From contig JAEILZ010000007.1 in NCBI GenBank assembly GCA_018873225.1, positions 1,860,001 through 1,924,000 of the forward strand: DNA of 64,000 bases. The letters are read 5' to 3'. Numbering within the stretch: position 1 is the stretch's first letter; each line of letters begins with the position of its first letter. The DNA comes from [Phialemoniopsis] sp. UDSM-2020. Lineage: Eukaryota > Ascomycota > Sordariomycetes > Thyridiales > Thyridiaceae. The notes under the pieces are model-generated. The model ran no database searches, was not told the origin of the DNA, and was given only the letters and a program-made list of their open reading frames with translations. Below are positions 45,029-57,907 of the stretch, one piece after another. Position numbers and translations under genes: made by a program.

Positions 45029-48000
45029 CCTTTCGGTCGCTCACCTGCCACCGAGAGGAGTGGCACCTACGTACAAGGTAAACGACTCGTCTCCGAGGAT
45101 CAGGGGCTCCGGATGTGCCAAGGATGCAGTAGTCATATGTTTGCACTGCTATATGGCAATCACACGAGCTGATAGGTGGTCCATGACGGAGACTGACGAG
45201 TTGCCATCTAACCGGATTGAAGCGGTACAAAGACAAAAGACCCCCGTGCACGTGGAGCAAGTTGTTGCCATTAGTCAAGTACTGACACAAAGAAGAGGGC
45301 CTCAGCTGTTCAAGAAGCGATATATCACATGCACCTGACCGGGGGAGGTGAAGTATGAAGCAGTGACGGTGAGGGTTGGAGGGTTTGGGGAGGAGGGGAG
45401 GAGGATTAGGCCGGAGCTAGATTCAAGCAGGAAAGGTTGAGGGTTCAGGTTCGACGACAAGACCTAGAATGTTGCTAAAGAACAGCACTAAAGGTCCCAG
45501 GACGGGGAAGCTGCACCAGAGGCGTGGGTGCCCAGGTGGGCTGCACCCCTGTAAAACCCCCCTAGGTTGGTGCTAAGTCATAGTGGATTCTGCCAACCGA
45601 GCGAGCGAGACGGATCCGCCCGGTTCACCACAACCCTACCCTAGCAAGCCTGGTCTACCCTGGTCAGTCGACAAACATTTCGCAAAAGACTCGGTCTATC
45701 TCGACGAGACACGAAGAGCAAGGAGCAAGGAGGGGCACTGGTGTACACAAAAGCCTGACAAGACCTCTTGGGCCTCAAGGGACGACCGAATTGCATCCTT
45801 GCCGCCCTAAGCGTCGACCAGCCCGGCGGGCAGTCGCTTTGGTCATGCCCGCTCCCTCGGGATCGATGGAGGCTCGCAGTCTGTGAAGTCCGCGGCATCC
45901 GTTCACGGCTAGGTAGACACCAGCCAGGCAATCCATTCAATCACTTTGTGGTCGTGGTACTTTTGAGCAGGAGGAACGCGGAAGGACCACAATGCTGGTA
46001 TTGTCTGCCACACTCGGCAGTGCAGAGTTTGAAGACCGACTTCTCGTCATGCGATATATGACCGATACAATGGCGAATTGCCGTCACACGCGTTGGTGTC
46101 GCCATGTTGTGCCTGCTTCGGGACCTGGGCCGGAAGCGTACAACGTTGCCGCGTAGTGTACTTTCTTTCGAGCCCATGAGCAGATGTCAGACGGATGGTC
46201 AAAGGCCTGCACGCCGGGAGCCGGCCGGGACGGTGCCACGAGGCTCAAGATGCTGGTTGGCAAACAAAGCAAGAAAAAGAGACAGCTCAGCACAGCTCAA
46301 CACAGCACCTAATCAAAGACAACGGGATCGGTGTCTGACAGCCAACCTGAGCAGTCGATGCAGGCACCCGGTGGCTGCAGCATGGCATGGCAAACCTCTC
46401 CCCAGAAGCAAAAGCCTTGCGAGAGACCCTCCCAAAAGAAGAAATAAGACGAGGCAGATGACGCATTCGATTGGCTGGCTGCCCAGTCACAGCGGCTGTG
46501 TCTTCTTCTGCCACTCATCTGCCTCCCACACCTCGAATAAACCCGGTTACCGCACTTTGTATGGCAACACCATACAAAGTAGGGACCAAGTCTAATAAAA
46601 GCTTACGACCCCTCGACCACCGGGCTGGGCACCTGCGCTACCAAGCAGAAAAAGTGGCATTCCTGCCCAGGATTATCAGGCCTTGCTCGATACGGCCCAC
46701 AGTCCACCACATGACAAGTTGCCAGTGCATGTAAGTCATTTGGACTGTCAATGTAACCTGTAACAATTGGTCTGTTTGCTCGCTACTCTTACCCGTCGGC
46801 CTCGAAGAGACGCGTGAAGACAAATAGGACCATCCATGCTTGGCATCCATGATCCATATGTCCCCCACACACCGCCCCCCCTTCTTTCAGCCATTGGATT
46901 TGCCCTCGACAGTCATGGCTTGAAACTGACAGGTACGGGTCGACAGGTCGGGCGGTGCTGCCATATTTCAACGGGGAAGACGGGCCGGGTTATGAGCCGG
47001 GGCAAGAAACTTAAGTGACAGATGATAGCGGCCCATCCGGTGGTCATCGACGAGAGCAATCATCTCGACACGCGCGCGCGCGAGCCTTTCGGCGCGGCAG
47101 TCAGAAGAAGCTCGTCAAGGAAACGAATCCTGTGCTCAGTGTTACATTTGACCGCAGGTGAAGAAAGACGAAGGATTCCACCAGAGCGGAACTGGGCCGG
47201 GTATCCCAGTCGCGCATCAAAAGTCGGTTGGGACTGATGAATGGAGCCAAATGGAGCCATGGAGCCAGCCCAGGGCTATCATGGCTGGGACTTGGGACCC
47301 AAGGGACGACGCCATTCCTTTTGCTTTTCCTAACGCCCCTCCCCTGGGCCCCACAAACCTGGTCAGCTTTCCTAGACATGCCAGACATGTACATACGTAC
47401 ATCAAAAGACAGGCCTTGCGTCTTGGCTACTCTCCATCGTTTGTACTACTGCACACGCCGCCCGCCGATTCTGGTATCCTCTACCGAAAAAAGACATCAT
47501 CATGCCATAACGCATGCTACCCAAACCAGGTCAACATTCACGGCAATCCACCCTGCTTCCCGTCAAGCACACACATACATACATACAGATGCAGATCTAG
47601 CTTGCCGGAAGCCAGGGCAGGGGTGTGTATGAGGTGACGGATACCTACCAAACAGCACGGCTCTTGGCCCAGCTCCTTCTTAGCTCTCTTCTAAATGTTT
47701 CTTCTCTTCCTTCTCGGTACACAAACACGCACACACTTATCCACACCCACCACCTCCTCCGTTCACCTCCACCACCAGCCAGCTGCACTATCCTGCACCC
47801 CTTCGCAGTTGGCGTCGGAGCCCCTTCGAGCTTATTACATGGCTCTCGCACTAGATGATCATCTAGTGCGTCCCCCCGCTGGACTCCACCCTTACCGAGT
47901 GAGGCCCTCCTCCTCATCTCTGGTCTCTGTGATCGACCCTTAGCGTGATCCATACATGGCTCGCAGGCAAAAAGCAAGCGGAAACCCTTGTACAGCCGCT

Positions 48001-48637
48001 CCAGACATGGGAGCACTGATACTTTGCCCTTGGCGCTTGTCCTGCGAGACTCGTTCGTCCGTAGCATGCCATACCTACCAACCTAACTCTCTCTCGTCTT
48101 CTGTGCCCTTTTTTCTCTTGAGCGCGAAGCGGGAAACACGCCTTCTTTTTTTCCAGAGAAGCAAAAATGCCGTGCATCTCGCCAAAGCCATGCACGTAAT
48201 GTCTGTCTGTCTGCAGACGACCGCCCGGCTAGCGCCGCGTGCTTCATCACCACGGCTACTTGCCGACGATCAAGCGGGCAGAGACACGGTAATGTAATTC
48301 TTTCCCTTCCTTTCTTTTTCTCCTTCTTCGTTTCTTCACAAGACCTCTCATCTCAGCTCAAAAGAGTTTGTTGCCCTCTTTGTCTTCCCTCAGACCCTGC
48401 CGTTTGCCCCATCTCGCCTTCGGCAACCCTTCCCACACACCCTTGGTCCTCGATGTCTGCTCCCGCAGCGGTGGCCCGAGACTGCATAACACCACATCTG
48501 CGCCGCCGTCTTGTCTGTCAAACTCTCATTATACCCCCCCGCCTTGCTCAACGCCAGGGTCAAGGGTCAGACAGGGTGACCAAAGAGCATAACACTCCTT
48601 CTGTCAGACCGTTGGACAGGATCCTGCCCTCGAAAAC
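45029..48637. other. Gene-poor spacer, second part
   Basis: About 3.6 kb without a supported gene. From about 47.2 kb the plus strand is pyrimidine-rich, with CATACATACATAC and CACACA words, grading into the promoter of the four-cysteine gene. No tRNA or rRNA is seen. Confidence 0.4.
47847..47870. repeat. Perfect 24-bp palindrome
   Basis: CGCACTAGATGATC followed by its exact inverse gives a perfect self-complementary 24-mer with no loop. It lies in the pyrimidine-rich region about 770 bases upstream of the TATA box of the four-cysteine gene. It could be a dimeric transcription-factor site; this is inference. Confidence 0.9.
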
Positions 48638-48646
48638 TATAAATAT
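48638..48646 (+). promoter_or_regulatory. TATA box of the four-cysteine gene
   Basis: TATAAATAT, followed at about 40-90 bases by a CT/CAA-rich stretch (TCCTTCTCCACCACGC, ATCAAGCTCATCAACC) of the kind that marks transcription starts and leaders of strongly expressed fungal genes. Confidence 0.6.
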
Positions 48647-48875
48647 TGCCCCCAACTCCATCTCCTTCTCCACCACGCTATCAACCCAATATCAAGCTCA
48701 TCAACCAAGCATTCTATCTTGTCTACTCTTATACCACCTCACCAACACCACTGCCTTCACGCAAGCTCTGCGTCTCCAGCACCTTTCCTTCTTGAGGGCC
48801 GAACATCTTCACCTTCGGCCGCCTAGCCAGTGTCTCTGACCTCGTCATCGCCAAACCAGACAAGCTTCTGCCACC

Positions 48876-49174
48876 ATGGTCTATCCCATCATCCCCACCA
48901 GCTTCGAGGTCACTGGACCCGCTCAACTGCCTCTACACCCGGGCAACCCGTCCTTGCCTTCCATTTCTGACAACCATGGCATCCGAAGCCGACCAGTAGG
49001 TGTTCCCCGCAAAGACATTCACCTTTCAGGGTGCAGCTGTTTGAAGAATCTAGAGTGTTGACATGGGACCGACAGATTCCCGGCGTCCGCTGCCCAACTT
49101 GCGCCGCCAATGGTAACGAGGTGTGGGTGATACCGGGCCGTGCCTGTGGATACTGTGGCACTCCGTGTTTCTAA
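48876..49174 (+). CDS. Small four-cysteine (zinc-ribbon-like) protein
   Basis: The last exon, ending in TAA at 49174, encodes IPGVRCPTCAANGNEVWVIP followed by GRACGYCGTPCF: two CxxC knuckles about 20 residues apart, fit to bind one zinc ion. A donor GTAGGT at 48996 and acceptors at 49078 (GACAG) or about 49056 (TCTAG) give two models. ATG 48876 spliced to the downstream acceptor gives 72 residues. ATG 48976 (MASEADQ) spliced to the upstream one gives about 46 residues through VLTWDRQIPGV. The short Met-Ala-Ser-Glu start with IPGVRCPTC resembles small conserved fungal proteins of unknown function, from memory. TATA box and CA-rich leader suggest strong expression. Function unknown. Confidence 0.6.
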
Positions 49175-52100
49175 GAGGGACGGTCAAGTCATGTCTCCGC
49201 TAGATCTTTGGACATCAAAGCGGGGAGACACTGTGTCTGTGGTATCTTGGGAGGCCAATGCCATCTGGGCATCGAGATTGTAGTGCCTTGAGCCTTGAGC
49301 CTTTCATGTACCGCCAGGGAGCTCTTTCATTTTGGAATTTGGCGAATACCTCTGGATCGGGAGTTGGTGCGCTGCTATCGAGATCTTGGGCTATCGAATA
49401 GCTCGTCAAAAGAATTTTGGTTTACTTTGTTGGCCAGCGGGGATCATTCTACATGGGTTCGGAGTTAGACGAGGGATAAAATGCAAGCGTAAAGATAGCG
49501 AATGATACATGACGTTAATACTGTGTCACGGGACAAGGATCGCGATGATATCTCTGGGCTCTGCTAGCATCCGGATGGCCGGGCCAAGATGGCCTTTCAC
49601 AAACGAAAATGGAAAGGAGCGTGATACAGGTAGACGGTTTCTGCAAGACAAACGAAGAATCAGGTCATTATGCTATGATTGTCGGTAATACACAACACAG
49701 TCGCCCCCAAGGGAGCGCCGCACCGATGTGTTCCTGTGTTCATCGGTTGTCGTTACCGAGACGCAGAGCAGCCCAAAGGCGAAGACCTCGCCACCGACTG
49801 CGGTGCGAGGTCGAGACAAAGAATCAGCCTCAAGGTGACAACGGTGGTGCGTGGTTTGTGCGCCCCGGGGAAGCATGGCAGCCCTGAGCGCTGCTCGTGG
49901 GTTACACCAAGGGTGTGCCAACGAAACAGGGCCATCCTCTCGCTGTCGCTCCTGAGTGGCCGGCAGCCAGAGTCGCACAAGACAGGAGGAAGAGGTTCTG
50001 GAAACCCTGTCACGCACGACATCCCAAGAAAATACGGCTGGTCGCGACACATATCACGATGATGGCGGACAGGACCGCATTCGGAGAGACAGACAGAAGG
50101 ATTGCGCCGTGAGATTCTGCACAGTATGCATATCATCACCAGTTCTATAGTAGTACTATTATTGTTCTCGCCAAGCCTATTGCCACCACCCCGGCTTTTC
50201 GAAGCACATGAAAATCGAACGAGGTCCAACCCATCGGCGCATCACAAGATTTGATGCTTCGTCGATGTTTTTGAACGTTTGTGTGAGCTCGCAAGCCAGT
50301 TAGTTACCTCGGCGGATCCGGCCTGTTCCCCACTCGGACTGGGTTCGGGTAGCCGATAAAGGAAAGGCGGTGGAGGGGAGGCGGGCGCGAAGATGATGGC
50401 GAAGACAGGTCATAGGAGCTGTATATCGGAGCTACTACTTAGTACTTTATGCAACATTTGACAGTGCCTTATTAGCCCTGCAAGAGAAAGAAAGAACAAC
50501 AACACACAAGGGTCCGAGCACGGGGGCACCGCTTCGGAAGGACGTCTTGGCTCAAACCTTCGTGGCCCGCCGGCGTGGCATGTCCGGGCTGATGTATGGA
50601 GAAGCACGCCTGTGTCATATTTTCTTTTCTTCTTTTTGTTCTCTTTCATTTCGTCTCATCGTCCACTCTTCTCCCGAACCTTTTCTCTTTGCGCCGCACT
50701 AGGTAGAGCTTACAGACTTCTGGACAGCAGCTGAAGAGAGCCTCTCTCCGCTCTCCCCACAGAAGGGACCACAAGGGGATCAATAGCGTTGCGCGCCGGG
50801 TCGCTGGGATGGCCGGCGGCGCCGCTAATTTAGAAGGGAACCCTTCACGGCCGGGTGGCCGGCTCTGGGGATTGGCTCGGAGCAACCAAGCGCAAAATGA
50901 TGAACGGGGTGGATGATTTGCGCAGGGATCAAGTAGTCACAGTCGTCGTCCCAACTTTGCTTTTGTGTCCACCCCTTCTCCCCTCTCCATAGACTCTCTC
51001 CCTTCACTTGTGCAAAGTCCCCACGTCAGTAGGTAATAAGTATGTACTCTGCTCAAAGAGGTTGGGGGACAAGTTACTTCCCCCAGCAGTGATGGGGGAT
51101 CTAATCTAATTACCGACAGAAGTGTCGAAAACCGGGTCGGATCGTCCTCCTGTCGTTCAGACAGATCCTAGCTGTTTCCATGAATAGGCACGTTGACAGT
51201 TGCCGGATCATCGCATTGACGACCAGCAGCGATGTTCCTTGCTGTGGCGCCGTTCAAGAGTCAACTCCGCCATATTTCCGCACTTCAATGACATATTATA
51301 CCGCGCAGATCGACACTGGTAGGCTCTCAACAGAAAAGAATTCAAGCCCGGTTGGTATTCAGGGCAAGGCGTATTCGGACTACACAATTCGGAATTTCGT
51401 GTCTTCGGAATTTGACCAAGAAAGGAGAGCGATCTGCCAAGTTAAGATGAGCCACCAGAGATGTCCCACGAGTCATCGTGTGTGGTCGATCACTTGACGC
51501 AAGGGTTTCGCCGCTGCCGAATGTTTCGGTTGGTTTTGGAAAATGCGTATCACCCGAAATAAGCGCGCCAACAACTGCCCAAAAAACCCACGCCCGGCAA
51601 CGATGACGAAAATGACATTTAATCTCAAAGGCGGTGAAGCACTTGTGTGTGTGTGCGCGGCGCACACACAATGTGTACATGACCGAGGGCTAGTTGCTTG
51701 GTTTTCTGTAGAGTCCGCCATGAAACTTTGCCCTATTCAGCATAGTTGACCTGCGAGGTTGTGGAGAGTCTTCCCAGACTACAGGACGGCATTTTACCTC
51801 ATCTGAACGACAAATTATGATAGAGTCAGGTGGGCGGAAGAAACTTCATTTCAGCTAGTCATGACTTGCTTTTTCCCCGTCCTCGTTCTGAAGGATGATG
51901 ATGTGGCTTGGCAAGCAGAGGTTTTTTGACGGATCATGAGCCTTGTTTGTCCAAGCTGTCTGCTGCATGCACTGCACGCTTCGGAGGCTTTTTAAGAGAC
52001 CTGCAGAATGCACATCGTCTCGCGAGCAGGTGAGACTAGAGCAAGAGACTTGGACTGTGGAGGTTAGTGGGATGCAATGTCTAAAGCAAGACATGCATGA

Positions 52101-54345
52101 CAGGCGACGTGGGGCCCCAAAATTGGGCCTTGGCCCTGTGGCCTCTTTTCCTTCGAGATATCTTCATGATTGCAATCCCGGTCGGTGCGATAGGTCTGCA
52201 GTTGTCTCCCCAGACGGAAATGACCGACGCCCATCGAGCTGAAAGCTGAGAGTCAAGGATTTCGTTGCAACATCATGAAGTTTCGGTGCAAGCGAGGAAG
52301 GATGAGACTCTGCTTTGACACAGAGCTAATGAAACAGTTGCTCCATTTGGCACCGGCTGAGCTCACACAATCACTGTGCACACCGGCTGCAGGGCCCTAG
52401 CTTCCTCCTCCGGGTTCGGCGAGCAAACATGTCGGCCGAGATGCAAGAAGGTCCCCGGGGTTCGGTTTGACAGCTGATGACTGCGCGAAGAGATCGAGAT
52501 GACCTGCTTGAGGTTCGTGGGGGTTTGCCCGAATAGGAGATAGTACAGGGCTACCCGGTGACCCTACTATTTCCTAGAATAGCAGGTCAATGGTGACGGG
52601 TTGAACTTGAGTTGCCACAATCGTACTACTCAGAGTTATGGCCTTATCACGAGTGCTTGGTGACGTGTCTTCTGGAGGTCCTCGAGCAAGGAGTCGACAA
52701 TATTCAAACCCTGCAAAACCTTCGAACCTGCTGACATGCAACGAGAGACATCGAGAGATCTTTTTTGTCATGTCATGGGGCTGCGACCCGGTGTTGTGGT
52801 TCAATGTCTCAATTGACGGCCTTAGCACAGGACAGGGGCCTTGACCCTGATCAGCAGGGAGAGGGCGTCCCGGACAACCATACCTAGTACGGCGTGGGCA
52901 TCGCAACAGAGAATCAGAGTCGCTGAGATTGGAAGTTGAGTCCGTCACGACCAAGATAAAATGGCCGGCTTCTCGTGCCCTTGTGATGTCTTCGTTGACT
53001 TCCAAGACAAAGCTCGGCTCTGGCTGATTTGATTTGGGTCAACATTCTCATTCATTCAGTAGGTTACTTAAGTAATACGCTTGCAACAACAATTTTTATC
53101 TCATTCATGGCATACAAGCCCTCTGATTCTCGCGTTTGATTGAGAGTCTCCAGATACTGGCGTGCTAGCAATAAATTTCACTTGTCGACTTTGCTGGAAC
53201 AGTGGATAAAGCAAGTATTCTGAAGCAGCGAATTGATTGAGAAGTCGTCGCAACTGTTTTCTTGTGATATAACGATCAACAAATGCAGACAGCAGTGGCA
53301 TGCAGGGGACTTGTGACTATTCTTAATTTAATGTCGTTGCCGCAAGGGGCTTCTATCTAAGGCCCTTACCGAGAGCCTCCCCACAAAGTGAGGCTGATCG
53401 CCATCGTACACTCACGGTCGCGTCGCGTAATTGCAAAGACTCCCATGTATGTGCAATTTTCGGAAACTATAAATCACAAAAATGTATATATTACGTAGAG
53501 TATAGAAATTGAGTGAAATCGACAATTAAGGTTTCGTAGCCTCGTCTCTACGACTAGTTGACTTTGCAACCAGGGAGGCTTGCTTTGGCACGGCGAAGGG
53601 TTGGGTGAGGGCGCACCTCTGGTCCGGTCCAGTCCGCCTCACTGTCGGAGGGTGGGAGACAAGCTCCGATAAATCCCTGTCAGGTCAGGTCCTGGTGAGC
53701 CTGGCAAGGTCAAACATACAGCGCGGTCCGTGCCGCCGAACTGCCCCACTGAAGCTCAGCGAGTGTTAGCACCTGAGGTCATAGCCTAGGAGCTTGGGCC
53801 GCTATGGGACCCCCCTGTCAGCCTACTTTATCTACTTGTTTGCCAGTGGGTGGTGGTGCTGAACCAACTCGATCGGAAGACCAGACCCCATCTCCTTGAA
53901 AATTCAATTGATTCAATTGATGGAACCAACAAACAAGCAAACGCCGGGGTCTCTGTCAGACTCGATGGAGTTTCAATTGCTTTTTCTCATTTAATCCCGG
54001 TGCGCAGGTAAGCTGGGGAGATACTTAGGTAGGTTTTAGGTGTTTGGGCCCTGTCGCCGGGGCCTGAAGCCGGTGGCTGGGCCATCAGCGTGTGGGTGTC
54101 CCAACCTTCTATTTTGCACCAACCTCTTCGTGATGCATCTGCTGCATCCGGAAGCAGACGACCAGCCAACCACATTTCGATTCCTTATTAGTCTTGCCGC
54201 TCATCATGCATTCCTGTCCTGCATCTGCATGCAGAACTAGCCAGTCGCCAGATGATCCAAGTGGAGTTTTGACAGCAGACCACGCAGCAGCCAGTGCCAG
54301 CAGCAGCAGCGAAGCGGGATCAACGACGACAGCGCAGCTTCTAGC
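49175..54345. other. Gene-poor spacer
   Basis: About 5.2 kb without a supported gene. Open frames up to about 158 codons lack ATG or domains. AT-rich DNA lies at 53040-53540. Tandem ATTCAATTGATTCAATTGAT is near 53900. The last part is the promoter and leader of the DUF3433 gene. Confidence 0.4.
51648..51670. repeat. GT/CA inverted repeat
   Basis: TGTGTGTGCGC and its inverse GCGCACACACA are separated by one base: alternating purine-pyrimidine DNA able to form a hairpin or Z-DNA. It is extended on the left by further GT. Confidence 0.85.
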
Positions 54346-57083
54346 ATGAACTTTCAGAACCTGAATTTTGACTATGTGGAACGGCCTCGTATGTCGCAAA
54401 AGCTTGCTCAAGTCGCTGGTCAATTGCTGACTGTCTTTTGACAGAAACAGATATTACATACTACGCAGCTGCCAGAGCTGCAATTCCAAGAACAAGGACA
54501 AGTCCTCAATCGACAGAGACGCAGTCTACCGTCCGACCCACCAGACAGGTTAAACACCAACAGAGCGAATCACCAGAAGGAAATGTGAGTTCGCGACCAG
54601 GATCGCTCGCATCCCAACTCACAGTCGTCCCGCTCGCACCGTCACCGCCCTCGCCTCCGTCTTCAGAGTCCGAACTCTACGGCCCAGACCGGCTCGGCCC
54701 GCACCCAGTCTTGTCTGAGAATGCATTTGCCCAGCTAAGAGAAGAGCCACGGCTTACACTCGACGACGTAGGAGCACTGGCTCTACAGAAAATGAGCGAG
54801 CAGGCGTTTGCCACCATGGCCTCCTCATCGAGGTACAAGGATGAACTCGCCCTGGCGGCAGGCAAGGTGACTCCCGGTGTCGATGATACTCCATATATCC
54901 ACTACGCCCTCGAGGCCATCACGAGGGACCCGGCAACATGGTATTCAAAGAATACCTCTTCAGGGGCCACCGGGTCGAGCGATGTGGACAACAATGGTCT
55001 TCTCGTGCCTGATCGTGGTTTAAACTACTACAACCACCCGAGGAATGCTCTTCCAACCCACCCGGCGCCGGCTGAGCTTCGCCAGTCTGGCATGCCGGGA
55101 GGAGAGCTCGAGGGCCGGGGACCGCTCCAGGCACTCGAGCCTCAACCCTCTTCGAACCACTCATCTCTATCCACACTTGTCACCCAGCCAAGAGGCTTTC
55201 CTCCGACCAAGATCCCCAAGGACGCATGGTCCTGCGCGGATCACGACCGCATGACACCAAATGCAAAGATGCTCAACCCGCGGCCCGACTTCAGGCCGCA
55301 AATTTTACGCCCGATATCCATGATTACGCTTATGACGATATGTCTATTGATGATTGCTGCTTTGATCTTTAGCGCTGTCTTTTCGCACACGCAGCACGGC
55401 CTTGTGGCCTATATCGGCACGATATACAGTGCTCAGTATTTTGTATTTCGCATACTGCCCCAGCTTCTGGCAGCAGCGATCTTGATGTACGCTCAGTGCA
55501 TCGTCGCAGCTACGATACGTATGCTGCCATACACGCGGCTAGAGGCCATTTCGAGCGAAGAGCTCGATCGCCCTGGCGCTCTATTCCAGGACCTTTACCC
55601 CGGGTCCTTCTTGTGGCCCACGTTGGTGGGAAGTTGGCACACAAAGGCGCCGATGCTTATTGTGTGGTTGGCGAACATCACATTGCCTCTGCAGAGCTGC
55701 CTCTTCACATTCGTGTTGGTCGATGGACAGTGGCGCTGGGCTACCGTCCAGGGCGTTGCCTGGACATTGATGGTGCTGTACATCGCTCTACTAGCGGCCC
55801 TGGCACTGTTGCTGAGGTTTTGGACGGGAAGGCGGACAGGACTACTCTGGGATGCTCGCTCTATTGCCGACATTATCGCCATCATTTCGCACAGCAATAC
55901 GGTGCGCGATTACCAAGGGACGGAGCTGATGGCGACTCGCGATGAGCTCCAGTGGGCTTTGCGGGATCGGTGCGTTGATAAGTTGGGATATTGGTACTGG
56001 AGAGACCAGCGTAACCAGGGCTTCTGGTATGCACTCGGAACGGACGTGGAAGACCAGACATGGTTGCAGAACAACGTCTCGGACGCGTCCCGAGAGGCGG
56101 GGGCGACTCGTGACACGGAGAAGTCAGGCGCCGACTTTGATGTTGAAGCCTCTCCTCTGTCAACCCAGGTCCGGCACCGATACCTCCCCTGGTGCCTGCG
56201 CAACAATCAGCTCTTCTGCTTCGTCATCGCCGCCGTCATTCTCCTGACCGCTCTGCTCGTCATCTCCTTCCTCCCGGCCACCGACGTGCACCGCGGCTTC
56301 CTACCCCTACTTTCCGCCGCTCCTGGGCCGGGCGCATTCTCCGCAGCCGACTTCCTCTACAGCTTCCTGCCGTCTCTGCTCGGCCTGATCATGTTCCTGC
56401 TCTTCCAGAGCCTCGACATGCATATGCGCATCCTCCAGCCCTGGGCCGAGCTCGCCTGGCACGAGCACTTCCCCGCGGGTGCGCACCCGGAGGCCTCGAT
56501 CCTGGCCGACTACGCAGCCTGCCTGCCCCTGCAGAGCACCTGGCACGCCTTCCGCAACCGGCACTTCCGCCTCGCCGCCGTGACCTGCCTCTCGACGGTG
56601 TTTATCTCCCTCCCGGCCCTCGCGGGCGGCATATTCACCGCCCTGACCCAGGCCGACGGCTCCGTGCGCATGATCCCCAACGTCCCGCTCTTCGCCGTCG
56701 TGCTCTCGCTGCTCGTGCTCTACCTCGTCGGCCTCGCCTCCTTACTGCCTGCGCGCCAGGCCTTCCGGCTGCCGCACGGCGTGACCTGCCTCGCCGAGGT
56801 CATCAGCTTCGTGTCCAACGACGACGTCACGCACGACGAGGCCTTCCGCGACGTGCGGTACAAGCGCGCGCTGAGGGGCCGCATCGGCGTCGACCGCAAC
56901 CCGGCCGCGCGGCCCGGGTGGGTCCTCGGCGTCGGCGGGGACGGCCGGCTCGGCGTGCGCAGGGCGCGGCGGTTCACGGAGCGCGGGGCCGTGGGCGGGC
57001 GGAGCCGGAGAATGGCGCCTGTGCGGGAGGTCAGCCAACGGCGGCGGGACCACTTGACGAAGGAGGGCGTTATGATGGCCTGA
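54346..57083 (+). CDS. DUF3433-type multi-pass membrane protein, 893 residues
   Basis: Exons 54346-54388 (43 bases, MNFQNLNFDYVERP) and 54445-57083, joined by a 56-base intron (GTATGT...TTTTGACAG) that restores PQTDITYY. The long second exon alone has no ATG near its start, so the small first exon is needed. After a Ser/Pro-rich cytosolic region (about 1-280) come several membrane helices in two similar halves. Each half has the DUF3433 pattern, a helix followed by a polar motif before P-x-x-x-L (QYFVFRILPQLLAAAIL...MLPYTRLE and FLYSFLPSLLGLIMFLLF...LQPWAEL). DUF3433 proteins are expanded in filamentous fungi; their role is largely unknown. The tail is basic. GC rises sharply over the second half. 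Confidence 0.85.
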
Positions 57084-57907
57084 GCGGGCACATGACGAAT
57101 CTGATTTTTTTGATGAGAATGATGACGATGAGATCTGGAGAGTTTACGAGATGGGATGGGGTCGGATGGGACAGTACGGCAATGGAGGACGGAATATACG
57201 GGGATTAGATGATACACCTCGTGGTGATGGATGGGCCGGTGGGTTCTTGCATGGCGGCCGGCGTTTGTGTTTTGCTTTTTCTCTGGGCTTGGTGGACGTT
57301 TTTGTTCACGATTCTGTTGGCATGATGGCATGATGCATGTTCTCATGATCAGTCATGTCTCATCATGTTCCACGATGATGATGAATTGCTCCAGACAAGG
57401 AGCAACAATTATACTCTGACAGAGGAAGACGTATGAGACGGAACGTACTGCGTATTTGATAGACACTAGCTACCGAAGATGTGATCAGACCGATCATGTC
57501 AGATAATTGACTGTGGGCAATGAGCCCTCTTCCGAGCATCGCATATTGATCACACCATCCAAGTCGAGTCTTGAGCACATGATAGTTTGACAGTATTTGA
57601 TTCATTTGCTAGCTTGCGAGCATTTGCCGCAACTAGGAGACAGACCATGCAGTCTCTGTCTAATATACTCCAGTACCCCCATTCCCACCGGGCCGGATGC
57701 TTTCCTGGCCCCATGATATACAAAGGAAAATCGTGATGGGCTGTCCAGCCGACGCTAAAAAATGCTTTTCATGTCTCCCTTGATGAAGGGGATAAAATAG
57801 AAACAACAGAATGATCGTGATATGTCGTAAATGAGTGTGTGTGTATGTTGATGTCATGATGCAAGTCCCTTCCTTCGTACAGTCTTTCTCAATTATAAGC
57901 ATTGAGT
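57084..57907. other. Convergent 3' spacer
   Basis: About 820 bases with ATGATG-rich and AT-rich stretches. No gene is seen. Confidence 0.4.

Noticed and set aside
52574..53005. Minus-strand frame of 143 codons
   Set aside because: TTG start and no recognisable family.
56192..57208. Arg/Ala/Pro-rich 338-codon frame overlapping the DUF3433 gene
   Set aside because: GC-rich shadow in the +1 frame of a well-supported exon.
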